64,000 nucleotides of DNA from Gymnothorax reevesii (Eukaryota; Chordata; Actinopteri; Anguilliformes; Muraenidae), in the NCBI GenBank assembly GCA_029721435.1, contig CM056574.1, positions 71,963,501-72,027,500 on the forward strand. Direction: 5' to 3'. Position 1 is the first letter of the stretch; every line of letters begins with the position of its first letter. The position numbers and the translations under genes are program-made. This document shows, piece after piece, positions 29,380 to 42,494 of the stretch. The notes beneath the pieces were generated by a model. The model saw nothing but the letters and a program-made list of their open reading frames with translations. It was not told the origin of the DNA and ran no database searches.

Positions 29380-32300
29380 TGATGTTCTGGATGGTTGCTA
29401 GGATATTGCTAGGCAGTTGATATGGTGTTGTGGGTGGTTGCTAGACCGTTGCCAGGCGGATGCTATGGTGTTCTGGGTGGTTGCTAGGGCGTTGCTAGGC
29501 AGTTGCTATGGTATTCTGGGCGGTTGCTAGGAGGTTGCTATGGTGTTCTGGGTGGTTGCTAGAGCGTTGCTCGGCGGTTGCTATAGTGTTCTGGGTGGCT
29601 GCTAGGGCGTTGCTAGGCAGTTGCTATGGTGTTCTGGGTGGTTGCTAGGGTGTTGCTAAGCAGTCGCTATGCTGTTCTGGGTGGTTGCTAGGGCGTTGCT
29701 AGGCAGTTGCTTTGGTGTTCTGGGTGGTTGCTAGGCGGTTGCTATGGTGCTTTGGGTGGTTGCTAGGGTATTGCTAAGCAGTCGCTCTACTGTTCTGGGT
29801 GGCTGCTAGGGCGTTGCTAGGCAGTTGCTTTGGTGTTCTGGGTGGTTGCCAGGCGGTTGCTATGGTGTTCTGGGTGGTTGCTAGGGTGTTGCTAGGCAGT
29901 TGCTATGGTGTTCTGGGTGGTTGCTATGGTGTTCTTGGTGGTTGCTATGGTGTTCTTGGTGGTTGCTAGGGCGTTGCTAGGCAGTTGCTATGGTGTTCTG
30001 GGTGGTTCATAAGGCATTGCTAGGCAGTTGCTATGGTATTCTGGCTGGTTGCTCGGCCGTTGCTAAGCAGTTGCAATGGTGTTCTGGGTGGTTGCTATGG
30101 TGTTCTGGGTTGTTGCTCGGCCGTTGCTAAGCAGTTGCAATGGTGTTCTGGGTGGTTGCTAGGGTGTTGCTAGGCGGATGCTATGGTGTTCTGGGTGGTT
30201 GCTTGGCAGGTGCTATGGTGTTCTGGGTTGCTGCTATGGTGTCCTTGGTGGTTGCTCGGGCGTTGCTAGGCAGTTGCTATGGTGTTCTGGGTGGTTCATA
30301 GGGCATTGCTAGCCAGTTGCTATGGTTTTCTGGCTGGTTGCTCGGCTGCTGCTAAGCAGTTACATTGGTGTTCTGGGTGGTTGCTATGGTGTTCTGGGTG
30401 GTTGCTCGGCCGTTGCTAAGCAGTTGCAATGGTGTTCTGGGTGGTTGCTAGGGTGTTGCTAGGCGGTTGCTATGGTGTTCTGGGTGGTTGCTTGGCAGTT
30501 TCTATGGTGTTCTGAGTTGTTGCTAGGGTGTTGCAAGGCAGTTGCTATGGTGTTCTGGGTGGTTGCTAGGCGGTTGCTATGGTGCTCTGGGTGGTTGCTA
30601 GGGCGGTGCAAGGCAGTTGCTATGGTGTTCTGGGTGGTTACTAGGGGGTTCTGGGTGGTTGCTAGGGCGTTGCTAGGCAGTTGCTATGGTGTTCTGGGTG
30701 GTTGCTAGGCGGTTGCTATGGTGTTCTGGGTTGTTGCTAGGGCGTTGCTAGGATGCTGATATGGTGTTCTGGGTGGTTGCCAGGCAGTTGCAATGGTGTT
30801 CTGGGTGGTTGCTAGGGCGTTGCTAGGCGGTTCCTAGGGCATTGCTAGGCGGTTGCAATGGTGTTCTGGGTGGTTGCTAGGCGGTTGCTATGGTGTTCTG
30901 GGTGGTTCCTAGGGCATTAGTTGGATGTTGCTATGGTGTTTTGGGTGGTTGCTAGGTGGTTGCTATGGTATTCTGGGTGGTTGCTAGGGCATTGCTAGGC
31001 AGTTGCTATGGTAATCTGGGTGGTTGCTAGGCGGTTGCTATGGTGTTCTGGGTGGTTGCTAGTTGGTTGCTAAGGTATTCTGGGTGGTTGCTAGGGTGTT
31101 GCTAGGCAGTTGCTAGGCGGTTGCAATGGTGTTTTCGATGGTTGCTAGGGCGTTGTTAGATGGTTGCTATTGTGTTCTGGGTGGTTGTTAGGGCGTTGCT
31201 AGGCAGTTGCTATGGTGTTCTTGCTGGTTGCTGGGCAGTTGCTTTATTGTTCTGGGTGGTTGCTAGGGCTTTGTTAAGCAGTTGCTATGGTGTTCTGGGT
31301 GGTTGCTAGGGTGTTGCTAGGCGGTTGCTATGGTGTTCTGGGTTGTTGCTAGGGCGTTGCTAGGCAGTTGCTATGGTGTTCTGGGTGGTTGCTAGGGCGT
31401 TGCTAGGCAGTTGCTATGGTGTTCTGGGTGGTTGCTAGGCAGTTGCTATGGTGTTCTGGGTGGTTCCTAGGGCATTGCAAGGCAGTTGCTATGGTATTCT
31501 GGCTGGTTGCGATGGCGTTGCTAGGAAGTTGCTATGGTGTTCTGAGTGGTTGCTAGGGCGTTGCTAGGCAGTTGCTATGGTGTTCTGGGTGGTTGCTAGG
31601 CAGTTGCTATGGTCTTCTGGGTGGTTGCTAGGGCGTTGCTAGGCAGTTGCTATGGTGTTCTGGGTGGTTGCGAGGGGGTTGCTATGGTGTTCTGGGTGGT
31701 TCCTAGGGCATTGCTAGGCAGTTGCTATGGTGTTCTGAGTGCTTGCTAGGTGGTTGCTATGGTGTTCTGGGTTGTTGCTAGGGCGTTGCTAGGCAGTTGC
31801 TATGGTGTTCTGGGTGGTTGCTAGGCGTTTGCTATGGTGTTCTGGGTGGTTGCTAGGGCGTTGCTAGGCAGTTGCTATGGTGTCCTGGGTGATTGCTAGG
31901 CGGTTGCTATGGTGTTCTGGGTGGTTGCTAGGGCATTGCTAGGCAGTTGCTATGGTGTTCTGGGTGGTTGCTAGGCGGTTGCAATGGTGTTCTGGGTGGT
32001 TGCTTGAGCATTACTAGGCAGTTGCTATGGTGTTCTGGGTGGTTGCTACGGTGTTCTGGGTGGTTGCTAGGGCATTCCTAGGCAGTTGCTATGGTGTACT
32101 GGGTGGTTGCTAGGCGGTTGCTATGGTGTTTTTGGGTGGTTGCTAGGGCGTTGTTAGGCAGTTGCTATGGTGTTCTGGGTGGTTGCCAGGCGGTTGCTAT
32201 GGTGTTCTGGGTGGTTGCTAGGGCGTTGCTAGGCCGTTGCTATGGTGTTCTAGGTGGTTGCTTGACGGTTGCTATGGTGTTCTGGGTGGTTGCTAGGGCG

Positions 32301-35300
32301 TTACTAGGCAGTTGGTATGGTGTTCTGGGTGGTTGCTAGGGCGTTGCTAGGCAGTTGCTTTGTTGTTCTGAGTGGTTGCTCGGCGGTTGCTATGGTGTTC
32401 TGGGTAGTTGCTCGGCAGTTGTTATTGTGTTCTGGGTGGTTGCTAGGCAGTCGAAATGGTATTCTGGGTGGTTGCTAGGGCGTTGCTAGGCAGTTGCTAT
32501 GGTGTTCTGGGTAGTAGCTAGGCAGTTGCTATGGTGTTCTGGGTGGTTGCTAGGGCGTTGCTAGGCGGTTGCTAGGTGGTTGCTACGGTATTCTGGGTGG
32601 TTGCTAGGGCGTTGCTAGGCAGTTGCTATGGTAATCTGGGTGGTTGCTACGCGGTTGCTATGGTGTTTTGGGTGGTTGCTAGGGCGTTGTTAGATGGTTG
32701 CTATGGTGTTCTGGGTGGTTGTTAGGGCGTTGCTTGGCAGTTGCTATGGTGTTCTTGCTGGTTGCTGGGCAGTTGCTTTATTGTTCTGGGTGGTTGCTAG
32801 GGCTTTGCTAAGCAGTTGCTATGGTGTTCTGGGTGGTTGCTAGGGTGTTGCTAGGCGGTTGGTGTGGTGTTGTGGGTGGTTTCTAGGTGGTTGCTATGGT
32901 GTTGTGGGTTGTTGCTAGGGCGTTGCTAGGCAGCTGCTATGGTGTTCTGGGTGGTTGCTAGTCGATTGCTATGGTGTTCTGGGTGGTTGCTAGGTCGTTG
33001 GTTGGTAGTTGCTATGGTGTTCTGGGTGGTTGCTAGGCGGTTGCTATTGTGTTGTGGTTGGTTGTTAGGGTGGTGGTAGGCGGTTGCGGTGGTGTTGTGG
33101 GTGGTTCCTAGGGCATTGCTAGGCAGTTGCTATGGTATTCTAGCTGGTTGCTAGGGAGTTGCTGGGAAGTTGCTATGGTGTTCTGAGTGGTTGCTAGGGC
33201 GTTGCTAGGCAGTTGCTATGGTGTTCTGGGTGGTTGCTAGGGCGGTGCTAGGCAGTTGCTATGGTGTTCTGGGTGGTTGCTAGGGCGGTGCTAGGCAGTT
33301 GCTATGGTGTTCTGGGTGGTTCCTAGGGCATTGCTAGGCAGTTGCTATGGTATTCTGGCTGGTTGCTAGGGCGTTGCTAGGAAGTTGCTATGGTGTTCTG
33401 AGTGCTTGCTAGGTGGTTGCTATGGTGTTCTGGGTTGTTGCTAGGGCGTTGCTAGGCAGTTACTATGGTGTTCTGGGTGGTTGCTAGGGCGTTGCTAGGC
33501 AGTTGCTATGGTGTTTTGGGTGATTGCTAGGCGGTTGTTATGGTGTTCTGGGTTGTTGCTAGGGCATTGCTAGGCAGTTGCTATGGTGTTCTGGGTTGTT
33601 GCTAGGGCATTGCTAGGCAGTTGCTATGGTGTTCTGGGTGGTTGCTAGGGCTTTGCTAGGCAGTTGCTATGGTGTTCTGGGTGGTTGCTAGGGGGTTGCA
33701 ATGGTGTTCTGGGTGGTTGCTAGAGCATTACTAGGGAGTTGCTATGGTGTTCTGGGTGGTTGCTTGGTGGTTGCTACGGTGTTCTGGGTGGTTGCTAGGG
33801 CATTCCTAGGCAGTTGCTTTGGTGTACTGGGTGGTTGCTAGGCGGTTGCTATGGTGTTTTTGGGTGGTTGCTAGGGCGTTGTTAGGCAGTTGCTATGGTG
33901 TTCTGGGTGGTTGCTAGGGCATTGCTAGGTAGTTGCTATGGTGTTCTAGGTGGTTGCTTGACGGTTGCTATGGTGTTCTGGGTGGTTGCTAGGGCGTTAC
34001 TAGGCAGTTGGTATGGTGTTCTTGCTGGTTGCTAGGCGGTTGCTATGGTGTTCTGGGTGGTTGCTAGGGCGTTGCTAGGCAGTTGCTTTGTTGTTCTGAG
34101 TGGTTGCTTGGCGGTTGCTATGGTGTTCTGGGTAGTTGCTAGGCAGTTGTTGTTGTGTTCTGGGTGGTTGCTAGGCAGTTGATATGGTGTTCTGGGTGGT
34201 TGCTAGGCAGTTGATATGGTGTTCTGGGTGGTTGCTAGGCAGTTGATATGGTGTTCTGGGTGGTTGCTAGGCAGTTGATATGGTGTTCTGGGTGGTTGCT
34301 AGGCAGTCGATATGGTGTTCTGGGTGGTTGCTAGGGCATTGGTAGGCAGTTGCTATGGGGTTCTGGGTCGTTGTTGGGCAGTTGCTGTGATGTTCTGGGT
34401 GGTTGCTAGGGCGTTGCTACGGGGTTGCTATGGTGTTCTGGGTGGTAACTAGGGCGGTGTTAGGCAGTTGCTATGGTGTTCTGGGTGGTTCCTAAGGCAT
34501 TGCTAGGCAGTTGCTAGGGCGGTGCTAGGCAGTTGCTCTGGTGTTCTGGGTGGTTCCTAGGGCATTGCTTGGCAGTTGCTATGGTATTCTGGCTGGTTGC
34601 TAGGGCGTTGCGAGGAAGTTGCTATGGTGTTCTGAGTGGTTGCTAGGAGGTTGCTATGGTGTTCTGGGTTGTTGCTAGGGCGTTGCTAGGCAGTTGCTAT
34701 GGTGTTCTGGGTGGTTCCTAGGCGGTTGCTATGCTGTTCTGGGTGGTTGCTAGGGTGTTGCTAGGCTGTTGCTATGGTGTTCTGGGTGATTGCTAGGCGG
34801 TTGCTATGGTGTTCTGGGTTGTTGCTAGGGCATAGCTAGGCAGTTGCTATGGTGTTCTGGGTGGTTGCTAGGCGGTTGCTATGGTGTTCTGGGTTGTTGC
34901 TAGGGCATAGCTAGGCAGTTGCTATGGTGTTCTGGGTGGTTGCTAGGCGGTTGCTACGGTGTTCGGGTGGTTGCTAGGGCATTCCTAGGCAGTTGCTATG
35001 GTGTTCTGGGTGATTGCTAGGCGGTTGCTATGGTGTTTTTGGGTGGATGCTAGGGCGTTGTTAGGCAGTGGCTATGGGGTTCTGGGTGGTTGCTAGGCGG
35101 GTGCTATGGTGTTCTGGGTGGTTGCTTTGGTGTTTTTGGGTGGTTGTAGGGGCGTTGCTAGGTAGTTGCTATGGTGTTGTAGGTGGTTGCTTGGCGGTTG
35201 CTATGGTGTTCTGGGTGGTTGCTATGGTGTTCTGGGTGGTTGCTAGGGCGTTGCTAGGCAGTTGCTTTGTTGTTCTGAGTGGTTGCTAGGCGGTTGCTAT

Positions 35301-38300
35301 GGTGTTCTGGGTAGTTGCTAGGCAGGTGCTATTGTGTTCTGGGTGGTTGCTAGAGCGTTGCTCGGCGGTTGCTATAGTGTTCTGGGTGGCTGCTAGGGCG
35401 TTGCTAGGCAGTTGCTATGCTGTTCTGGGTGGTTGCTAGGGCGTTGCTAAGCAGTTACCATGGTGTTCTGGGTGGTTGCTAGGGCGTTGCTAAGCAGTTG
35501 CCATGGTGTTCTGGGTGGTTGCTAGGGCGTTGCTAGGCAGTTGCCATGGTGTTCTGGGTGGTTGCTAGGGCGTTGCTAGGCAGTTGCCATGGTGTTCTGG
35601 GTGGTTGCTAGGGCGTTGCGAGGCAGTTGCTTTGGTGTTCTGGGTGGTTGCTAGGCGGTTGCTATGGTGCTTTGGGTGGTTGCTAGGGTATTGCTAAGCA
35701 GTCGCTCTACTGTTCTGGGTGGCTGCTAGGGCGTTGCTAGGCAGTTGCTTTGGTGTTCTGGGTGGTTGCCAGGCGGTTGCTATGGTGTTCTGGGTGGTTG
35801 CTAGGGTGTTGCTAGGCAGTTGCTATGGTGTTCTGGGTGGTTGCTATGGTGTTCTTGGTGGTTGCTAGGGCGTTGCTAGGCAGTTGCTATGGTGTTCTGG
35901 GTGGTTCATAAGGCATTGCTAGGCAGTTGCTATGGTATTCTGGCTGGTTGCTCGGCCGTTGCTAAGCAGTTGCAATGGTGTTCTGGTTGGTTGCTATGGT
36001 GTTCTGGGTGGTTGCTCGGCCGTTGCTAAGCAGTTGCAATGGTGTTCTGGGTGGTTGCTAGGGTGTTGCTAGGCGGATGCTATGGTGTTCTGGGTGGTTG
36101 CTTGGCAGTTGCTATGGTGTTCTGGGTTGTTGCTATGGTGTCCTTGGTGGTTGCTCGGGCGTTGCTAGGCAGTTGCTATGGTGTTCTGGGTGGTTCATAG
36201 GGCATTGCTAGGCAGTTGCTATGGTATTCTGGCTGGTTGCTCGGCCGTTGCTAAGCAGTTCCAATGGTGTTCTGGGTGGTTGCTATGGTGTTCTGGGTGG
36301 TTGCTCGGCCGTTGCTAAGCAGTTGCAATGGTGTTCTGGGTGGTTGCTAGGGTGTTGCTAGGCGGTTGCTATGGTGTTCTGGGTGGTTGCTTGGCAGTTT
36401 CTATGGTGTTCTGAGTTGTTGCTAGGGTGTTGCAAGGCAGTTGCTATGGTGATCTGGGTGGTTGCTAGGCGGTTGCTATGGTGCTCTGGGTGGTTGCTAG
36501 GGCGTTGCAAGGCAGTTGCTATGGTGTTCTGGGTGGTTGCTAGGGCGTTGCTAGGCAGTTGCTATGGTGTTCTGGGTGGTTGCTAGGCGGTTGCTATGGT
36601 GTTCTGGGTTGTTGCTAGGGCGTTGCTAGGATGCTGATATGGTGTTCTGGGTGGTTGCCAGGCAGTTGCAATGGTGTTCTGGGTGGTTGCTAGGGCGTTG
36701 CTAGGCGGTTCCTAGGGCATTGCTAGGCGGGTGCAATGGTGTTCTGGGTGGTTGCTAGGCGGTTGCTATGGGGTTCTTGGTGGTTCCTAGGGGGTTAGGT
36801 GGATGTTGCTATGGTGGTTTGTGGGGTTGCTAGGTGGTTGGTATGGTATTCTGGGTGGTTGCTAGGGCATTGCTAGGCAGTTGCTATGGTAATCTGGGTG
36901 GTTGCTAGGCGGTTGCTATGGTGTTCTGGGTGGTTGATAGGACGTTGCTAGGCAGTTGCTATGGTGTTCTGGGTGGTTGCTAGGCGGTTGCTATGGTGTT
37001 CTGGGTGGTTGCTAGGGCGGTGCTAGGCAGTTGCTATGGTGTTCTGGGTGGTTCCTAGGGCATTGCTAGGCAGTTGCTATGGTATTCTAGCTGGTTGCTA
37101 GGGCGTTGCTGGGAAGTTGCTATGGTGTTCTGAGTGGTTGCTAGGGCGTTGCTAGGCAGTTGCTATGGTGTTCTGGGTGGTTGCTAGGGCGGTGCTAGGC
37201 AGTTGCTATGGTGTTCTGGGTGGTTGCTAGGGCGGTGCTAGGCAGTTGCTAGGCGGTTGCAATGGTGTTTTCGGTGGTTGCTAGGGCGTTGTTAGATGGT
37301 TGCTATTGTGTTCTGGGTGGTTGTTAGGGCGTTGCTAGGCAGTTGCTATGGTGTTCTTGCTGGTTGCTGGGCAGTTGCTTTATTGTTCTGGGTGGTTGCT
37401 AGGGCTTTGCTAAGCAGTTGCTATGGTGTTCTGGGTGGTTGCTAGGGTGTTCTGGGTTGTTGCTAGGGCGTTGCTAGGCAGTTGCTATGGTGTTCTGGGT
37501 GGTTGCTAGGGCGTTGCTAGGCAGTTGCTATGGTGTTCTGGGTGGTTGCTAGGCAGTTGCTATGGTGTTCTGGGTGGTTCCTAGGGCATTGCTAGGCAGT
37601 TGCTATGGTGTTCTGGCTGGTTGCGATGGCGTTGCTAGGAAGTTGCTATGGTGTTCTGAGTGTTTGCTAGGGCGTTGCTAGGCAGTTGCTATGGTGTTCT
37701 GGGTGGTTGCTAGGCAGTTGCTATGGTGTTCTGGGTGGTTGCTAGGGGATTGCTAGGCAGTTGCTATGGTGTTCTGTGTTGTTGCGAGGGCGTTGCTAGG
37801 CAGTTGCTATGGTGTTCTGGGTGGTTGCTACGCATTTGCTATGGTGTTCTGGGTGGTTGCTAGGGCGTTGCTAGGCAGTTGCTATGGTGTCCTGGGTGAT
37901 TGCTAGGCGGTTGCTATGGTGTTCTGGGTGGTTGCTAGGGCATTGGTAGACAGTTGCTATGGTGTTCTGGGTGGTTGCTTGAGCATTACTAGGCAGTTGC
38001 TATGGTGTTCTGGGTGGTTGCTACGGTGTTCTGGGTGGTTGCTAGGGCGTTGCTAGGGCATTCCTAGGTAGTTGCTATGGTGTACTGGGTGGTTGCTAGG
38101 CGGTTGCTATGGTGTTTTTGGGTGGTTGCTAGGGCGTTGTTAGGCAGTTGCTATGGTGTTCTAGGTGGTTGCTTGACGGTTGCTATGGTGTTCTGGGTGG
38201 TTGCTAGGGCGTTACTAGGCAGTTGGTATGGTGTTCTTGCTGGTTGCTAGGCGGTTGCTATGGTGTTCTGGGTGGTTGCTAGGGCGTTGCTAGGCAGTTG

Positions 38301-41300
38301 CTTTGTTGTTCTGAGTGGTTGCTTGGCGGTTGCTATGGTGTTCTGAGTGGTTGCTCGGCGGTTGCTATGGTGTTCTGGGTAGTTGCTCGGCAGTTGTTAT
38401 TGTGTTCTGGGTGGTTGCTAGGCAGTTATTATGGTGTTCTGGGTGGTTGCTAGGCAGTCGAAATGGTATTCTGGGTGGTTGCTAGGGCGTTGCTAGGCAG
38501 TTGCTATGGTGTTCTGGGTCGTAGCTAGGCAGTTGCTATGGTGTTCTGGGTGGTTGCTAGGGCGTTGCTAGGCGGTTGCTAGGTGGTTGCTACGGTGTTC
38601 TGGGTGGTTGCTAGGGCGTTGCTACGCAGTTGCTATGGTAATCTGGGTGGTTGCTAGGCGGTTGCTATGGTGTTTTGGGTGGTTGCTAGGGCGTTGTTAG
38701 ATGGTTGCTATGGTGTTCTGGGTGGTTGTTAGGGCGTTGCTTGGCAGTTGCTATGGTGTTCTTGCTGGTTGCTGGGCAGTTGCTTTATTGTTCTGGGTGG
38801 TTGCTAGGGCTTTGCTAAGCAGTTGCTATGGTGTTCTTGGTGGTTGCTAGGGTGTTGCTAGGCGGTTGCTATGGTGTTCTGGGTGGTTTCTAGGTGGTTG
38901 CTATGGTGTTCTGGGTTGTTGCTAGGGCGTTGCTAGGCAGCTGCTATGGTGTTCTGGGTGGTTGCTAGTCGATTGCTATGGTGTTCTGGGTGGTTGCTAG
39001 GACGTTGCTAGGCAGTTGCTATGGTGTTCTGGGTGGTTGCTAGGCGGTTGCTATGGTGTTCTGGGTGGTTGCTAGGGCGGTGCTAGGCAGTTGCTATGGT
39101 GTTCTGGGTGGTTCCTAGGGCATTGCTAGGCAGTTGCTATGGTATTCTAGCTGGTTGCTAGGGCGTTGCTGGGAAGTTGCTATGGTGTTCTGAGTGGTTG
39201 CCAGGGCGTTGCTAGGCAGTTGCTATGGTGTTCTGGGTGGTTGCTAGCGCGGTGCTAGGCAGTTGCTATGGTGTTCTGGGTGGTTCCTAGGGCATTGCTA
39301 GGCAGTTGCTATGGTATTCTGGCTGGTTGCTAGGGCGTTGCTAGGAAGTTGCTATGGTGTTCTGGGTTGTTGCTAGGGCGTTGCTAGGCAGTTACTATGG
39401 TGTTCTGGGTGGTTGCTAGGGCGTTGCTAGGCAGTTGCTATGGTGTTTTGGGTGATTGCTAGGCGGTTGTTATGGTGTTCTGGGTTGTTGGTAGGGCATT
39501 GCTAGGCAGTTGCTATGGTGTTCTGGGTTGTTGCTAGGGCATTGCTAGGCAGTTACTATGGTGTTCTGGGTGGTTGCTAGGGCATTGCTAGGCAGTTGCT
39601 ATGGTGTTCTGGGTGGTTGCTAGGGGGTTGCAATGGTGTTCTGGGTGGTTGCTAGAGCATTACTAGGGAGTTGCTATGGTGTTCTGGGTGGTTGCTTGGT
39701 GGTTGGTACGGTGTTCTGGGTGGGTGCTAGGGCATTCCTCGGCAGTTGCTTTGGTGTACTGGGTGGTTGCTAGGCGGTTGCTAAGGTGTTTTTGGGTGGT
39801 TGCTAGGGCGTTGCTAGGTGATTGCTATGGTGTTCTGGGTGGTTGCTAGGGCATTGCTAGGTAGTTGCTATGGTGTTCTAGGTGGTTGCTTGACGGTTGC
39901 TATGGTGTTCTGGGTGGTTGCTAGGGCGTTGCTAGGCAGTTGCTTTGTTGTTCTGAGTGGTTGCTTGGCGGTTGCTATGGTGTTCTGGGTAGTTGCTAGG
40001 CAGTTGTTATTGTGTTCTGGGTGGTTGCTAGGCAGTTGTTATTGTGTTCTGGGTGGTTGCTAGGCAGTTGATATGGTGTTCTGGGTGGTTGCTAGGCAGT
40101 TGATATGGTGTTCTGGGTGGTTGCTAGGCAGTTGATATGGTGTTCTGGGTGGTTGCTAGGCAGTTGATATGGTGTTCTGGGTGGTTGCTAGGCAGTTGAT
40201 ATGGTGTTCTGGGTGGTTGCTAGGCAGTTGATATGGTGTTCTGGGTGGTTGCTAGGCAGTTGATATGGTGTTCTGGGTGGTTGCTAGGCAGTCGATATGG
40301 TGTTCTGGGTGGTTGCTAGGGCATTGCTAGGCAGTTGCTATGGTGTTCTGGGTAGTTGCTAGGCAGTTGCTCTGGTGTTCTGGGTGGTTGCTAGGGCGTT
40401 GCTACGCGGTTGCTATGGTGTTCTGGGTGGTTACTAGGGCGGTGTTAGGCAGTTGCTATGGTGTTCTGGGTGGTTCCTAAGGCATTGCTAGGCAGTTGCT
40501 AGGGCGGTGCTAGGCAGTTGCTATGGTGTTCTGGCTGGTTCCTAGGGCATTGCTAGGCAGTTGCTATGGTATTCTGGCTGGTTGCTAGGGCGTTGCGAGG
40601 AAGTTGCTATGGTGTTCTGAGTGGTTGCTAGGAGGTTGCTATGGTGTTCTGGGTTGTTGCTAGGGCGTTGCTAGGCAGTTGCTATGGTGTTCTGGGTGGT
40701 TCCTAGGCGGTTGCTATGCTGTTCTGGGTGGTTGCTAGGGTGTTGCTAGGCTGTTGCTATGGTGTTCTGGGTGATTGCTAGGCGGTTGCTATGGTGTTCT
40801 GGGTTGTTGCTAGGGCATAGCTAGGCAGTTGCTATGGTGTTCTGGGTGGTTGCTAGGGTATTGCTAGGCAGTTGCTATGGTGTTCTGGGTGGTTGCTAGG
40901 CGGTTGCTATGGTGTTCTGGGTGGCTGCTAGAGCATTACTAGGCAGTTGCTATGGTGTTCTGGGTGGTTGCTAGGTGGTTGCTACGGTGTTCTGGGTGGT
41001 TGCTAGGGCATTCCTAGGCAGTTGCTATGGTGTTCTGGGTGATTGCTAGGCGGTTGCTATGGTGTTTTTGGGTGGATGCTAGGGCGTTGTTAGGCAGTTG
41101 CTATGGTGTTCTGGGTGGTTGCTAGGCGGTTGCTATGGTGTTCTGGGTGGTTGCTATGGTGTTTTTGGGTGGTTGCTAGGGCGTTGCTAGGTAGTTGCTA
41201 TGGTGTTCTAGGTGGTTGCTTGGCGGTTGCTATGGTGTTCTGGGTGGTTGCTATGGTGTTCTGGGTGGTTGCTAGGGCGTTGCTAGGCAGTTGCTTTGTT

Positions 41301-42494
41301 GTTCTGAGTGGTTGCTAGGCGGTTGCTATGGTGTTCTGGGTAGTTGCTAGGCAGTTGCTATTGTGTTCTGGGTGGTTGCTAGGCAGTTCCCATGGTGTTC
41401 TGGGTGGTTGCTAGGGCGTAGCTATGGTGTTCTGGGTGGTTGCTAGGCAGTTGCTATGGTGTTTTGGGTGGTTGCTAGGCGGTTGCTATGGTGTTCTGGG
41501 CGGTTGCTAGGGTGTTGCTAGGCGGTTGCTATCGTGTTTTGGGGGGTTTCTAGGGCGTTGCCAGGCAGTTGCTTTGGTGGCCTGAGTGGTTGCTAGGCGG
41601 TTGCTATGGTGTTCTGGGTGGTTGTTGGGGCATTGCTAGGCAGTTTCTATGGTGTTCTGGGTGGTTGCTAGGCGGTTGCTATGGTGTTCTAAGTGGTTGT
41701 TAGGGCGTTGCTAGGCGGTTGCTATGGTGTTCTGAGTGGTTGCTAGGCGGTTACTAGGCAGTTGGTATGGTGTTCTTGCTGGTTGCTAGGGCGTTGCTAG
41801 GCAGTTGCTTTGTTGTTCTTAGTGGGTTCTAGGCGGTTGCTATGGTGTTCTGGGTAGTTGCTAGGCAGTTGCTATTGTGTTCTGGGTGGTTGCTAGGGCG
41901 TTTTTAGGCAGTTGCTATGGTGTTTTGGGTGGTTGGTAGGCGGGTGCTAGGGCGTTGCTAGGCAGTTGCTATGGTGTTTTGGGTGGTTGCTAAGCGGTTG
42001 CTATGGTGTTCTGGGCGGTTGCTAGGGCGTTGCTAGGCGGTTGCTAGGGCGTTGCCAGGCAGTTGCTTTGGTGGCCAGAGTGGTTGCTAGGCGGTTGCTA
42101 TGGTGTTCTGGGTGGTTGTTAGGGCGTTGCTAGGCAGTTTCTATGGTGTTCTGGGTGGTTGCTAGGCGGTTGCTATGGTGTTCTAGGTGGTTGCTAGGCA
42201 GTTGCTATGGTGTTCTAGGTGGTTGCTAGGCAGTTGCTATGGTGTTCTGGGTGGTTGCTAAGGCGTTGCTAGGCGGTTGCCATGGTGTTCTGGGTGGTTG
42301 CTAGGGCGTTGCTAGGCAGTTGCTTGGCGGATGCTATGGTTTTCTGGGTGGTTGCTAGGGCGTTGCTTGGCAGTTGCTATGGTTTTCTGGGTGGTTGCTT
42401 GGCAGTTGCTATGGTGTTCTGGGAGGTTGCTCGGGCGTTGCTAGGGCGTTGCTAGGCGGCAGCAATGTTGTTCTGGGTGGTTGCTAGAGCGTTG
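29380..42494 (+). repeat. Satellite block 2 (13.1 kb)
   Basis: This is the longest uninterrupted block. Long units of 43 bp (three 11-bp submotifs plus one 10-bp submotif) and short units of 32 bp (one submotif fewer) alternate irregularly, with occasional 21-bp units. All are in one orientation. The half 29556-35345 is repeated as 35346 to about 41380. Short open frames occur in all three phases but are a by-product, because the 43- and 32-bp units shift frame at each step. Confidence 0.95.
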
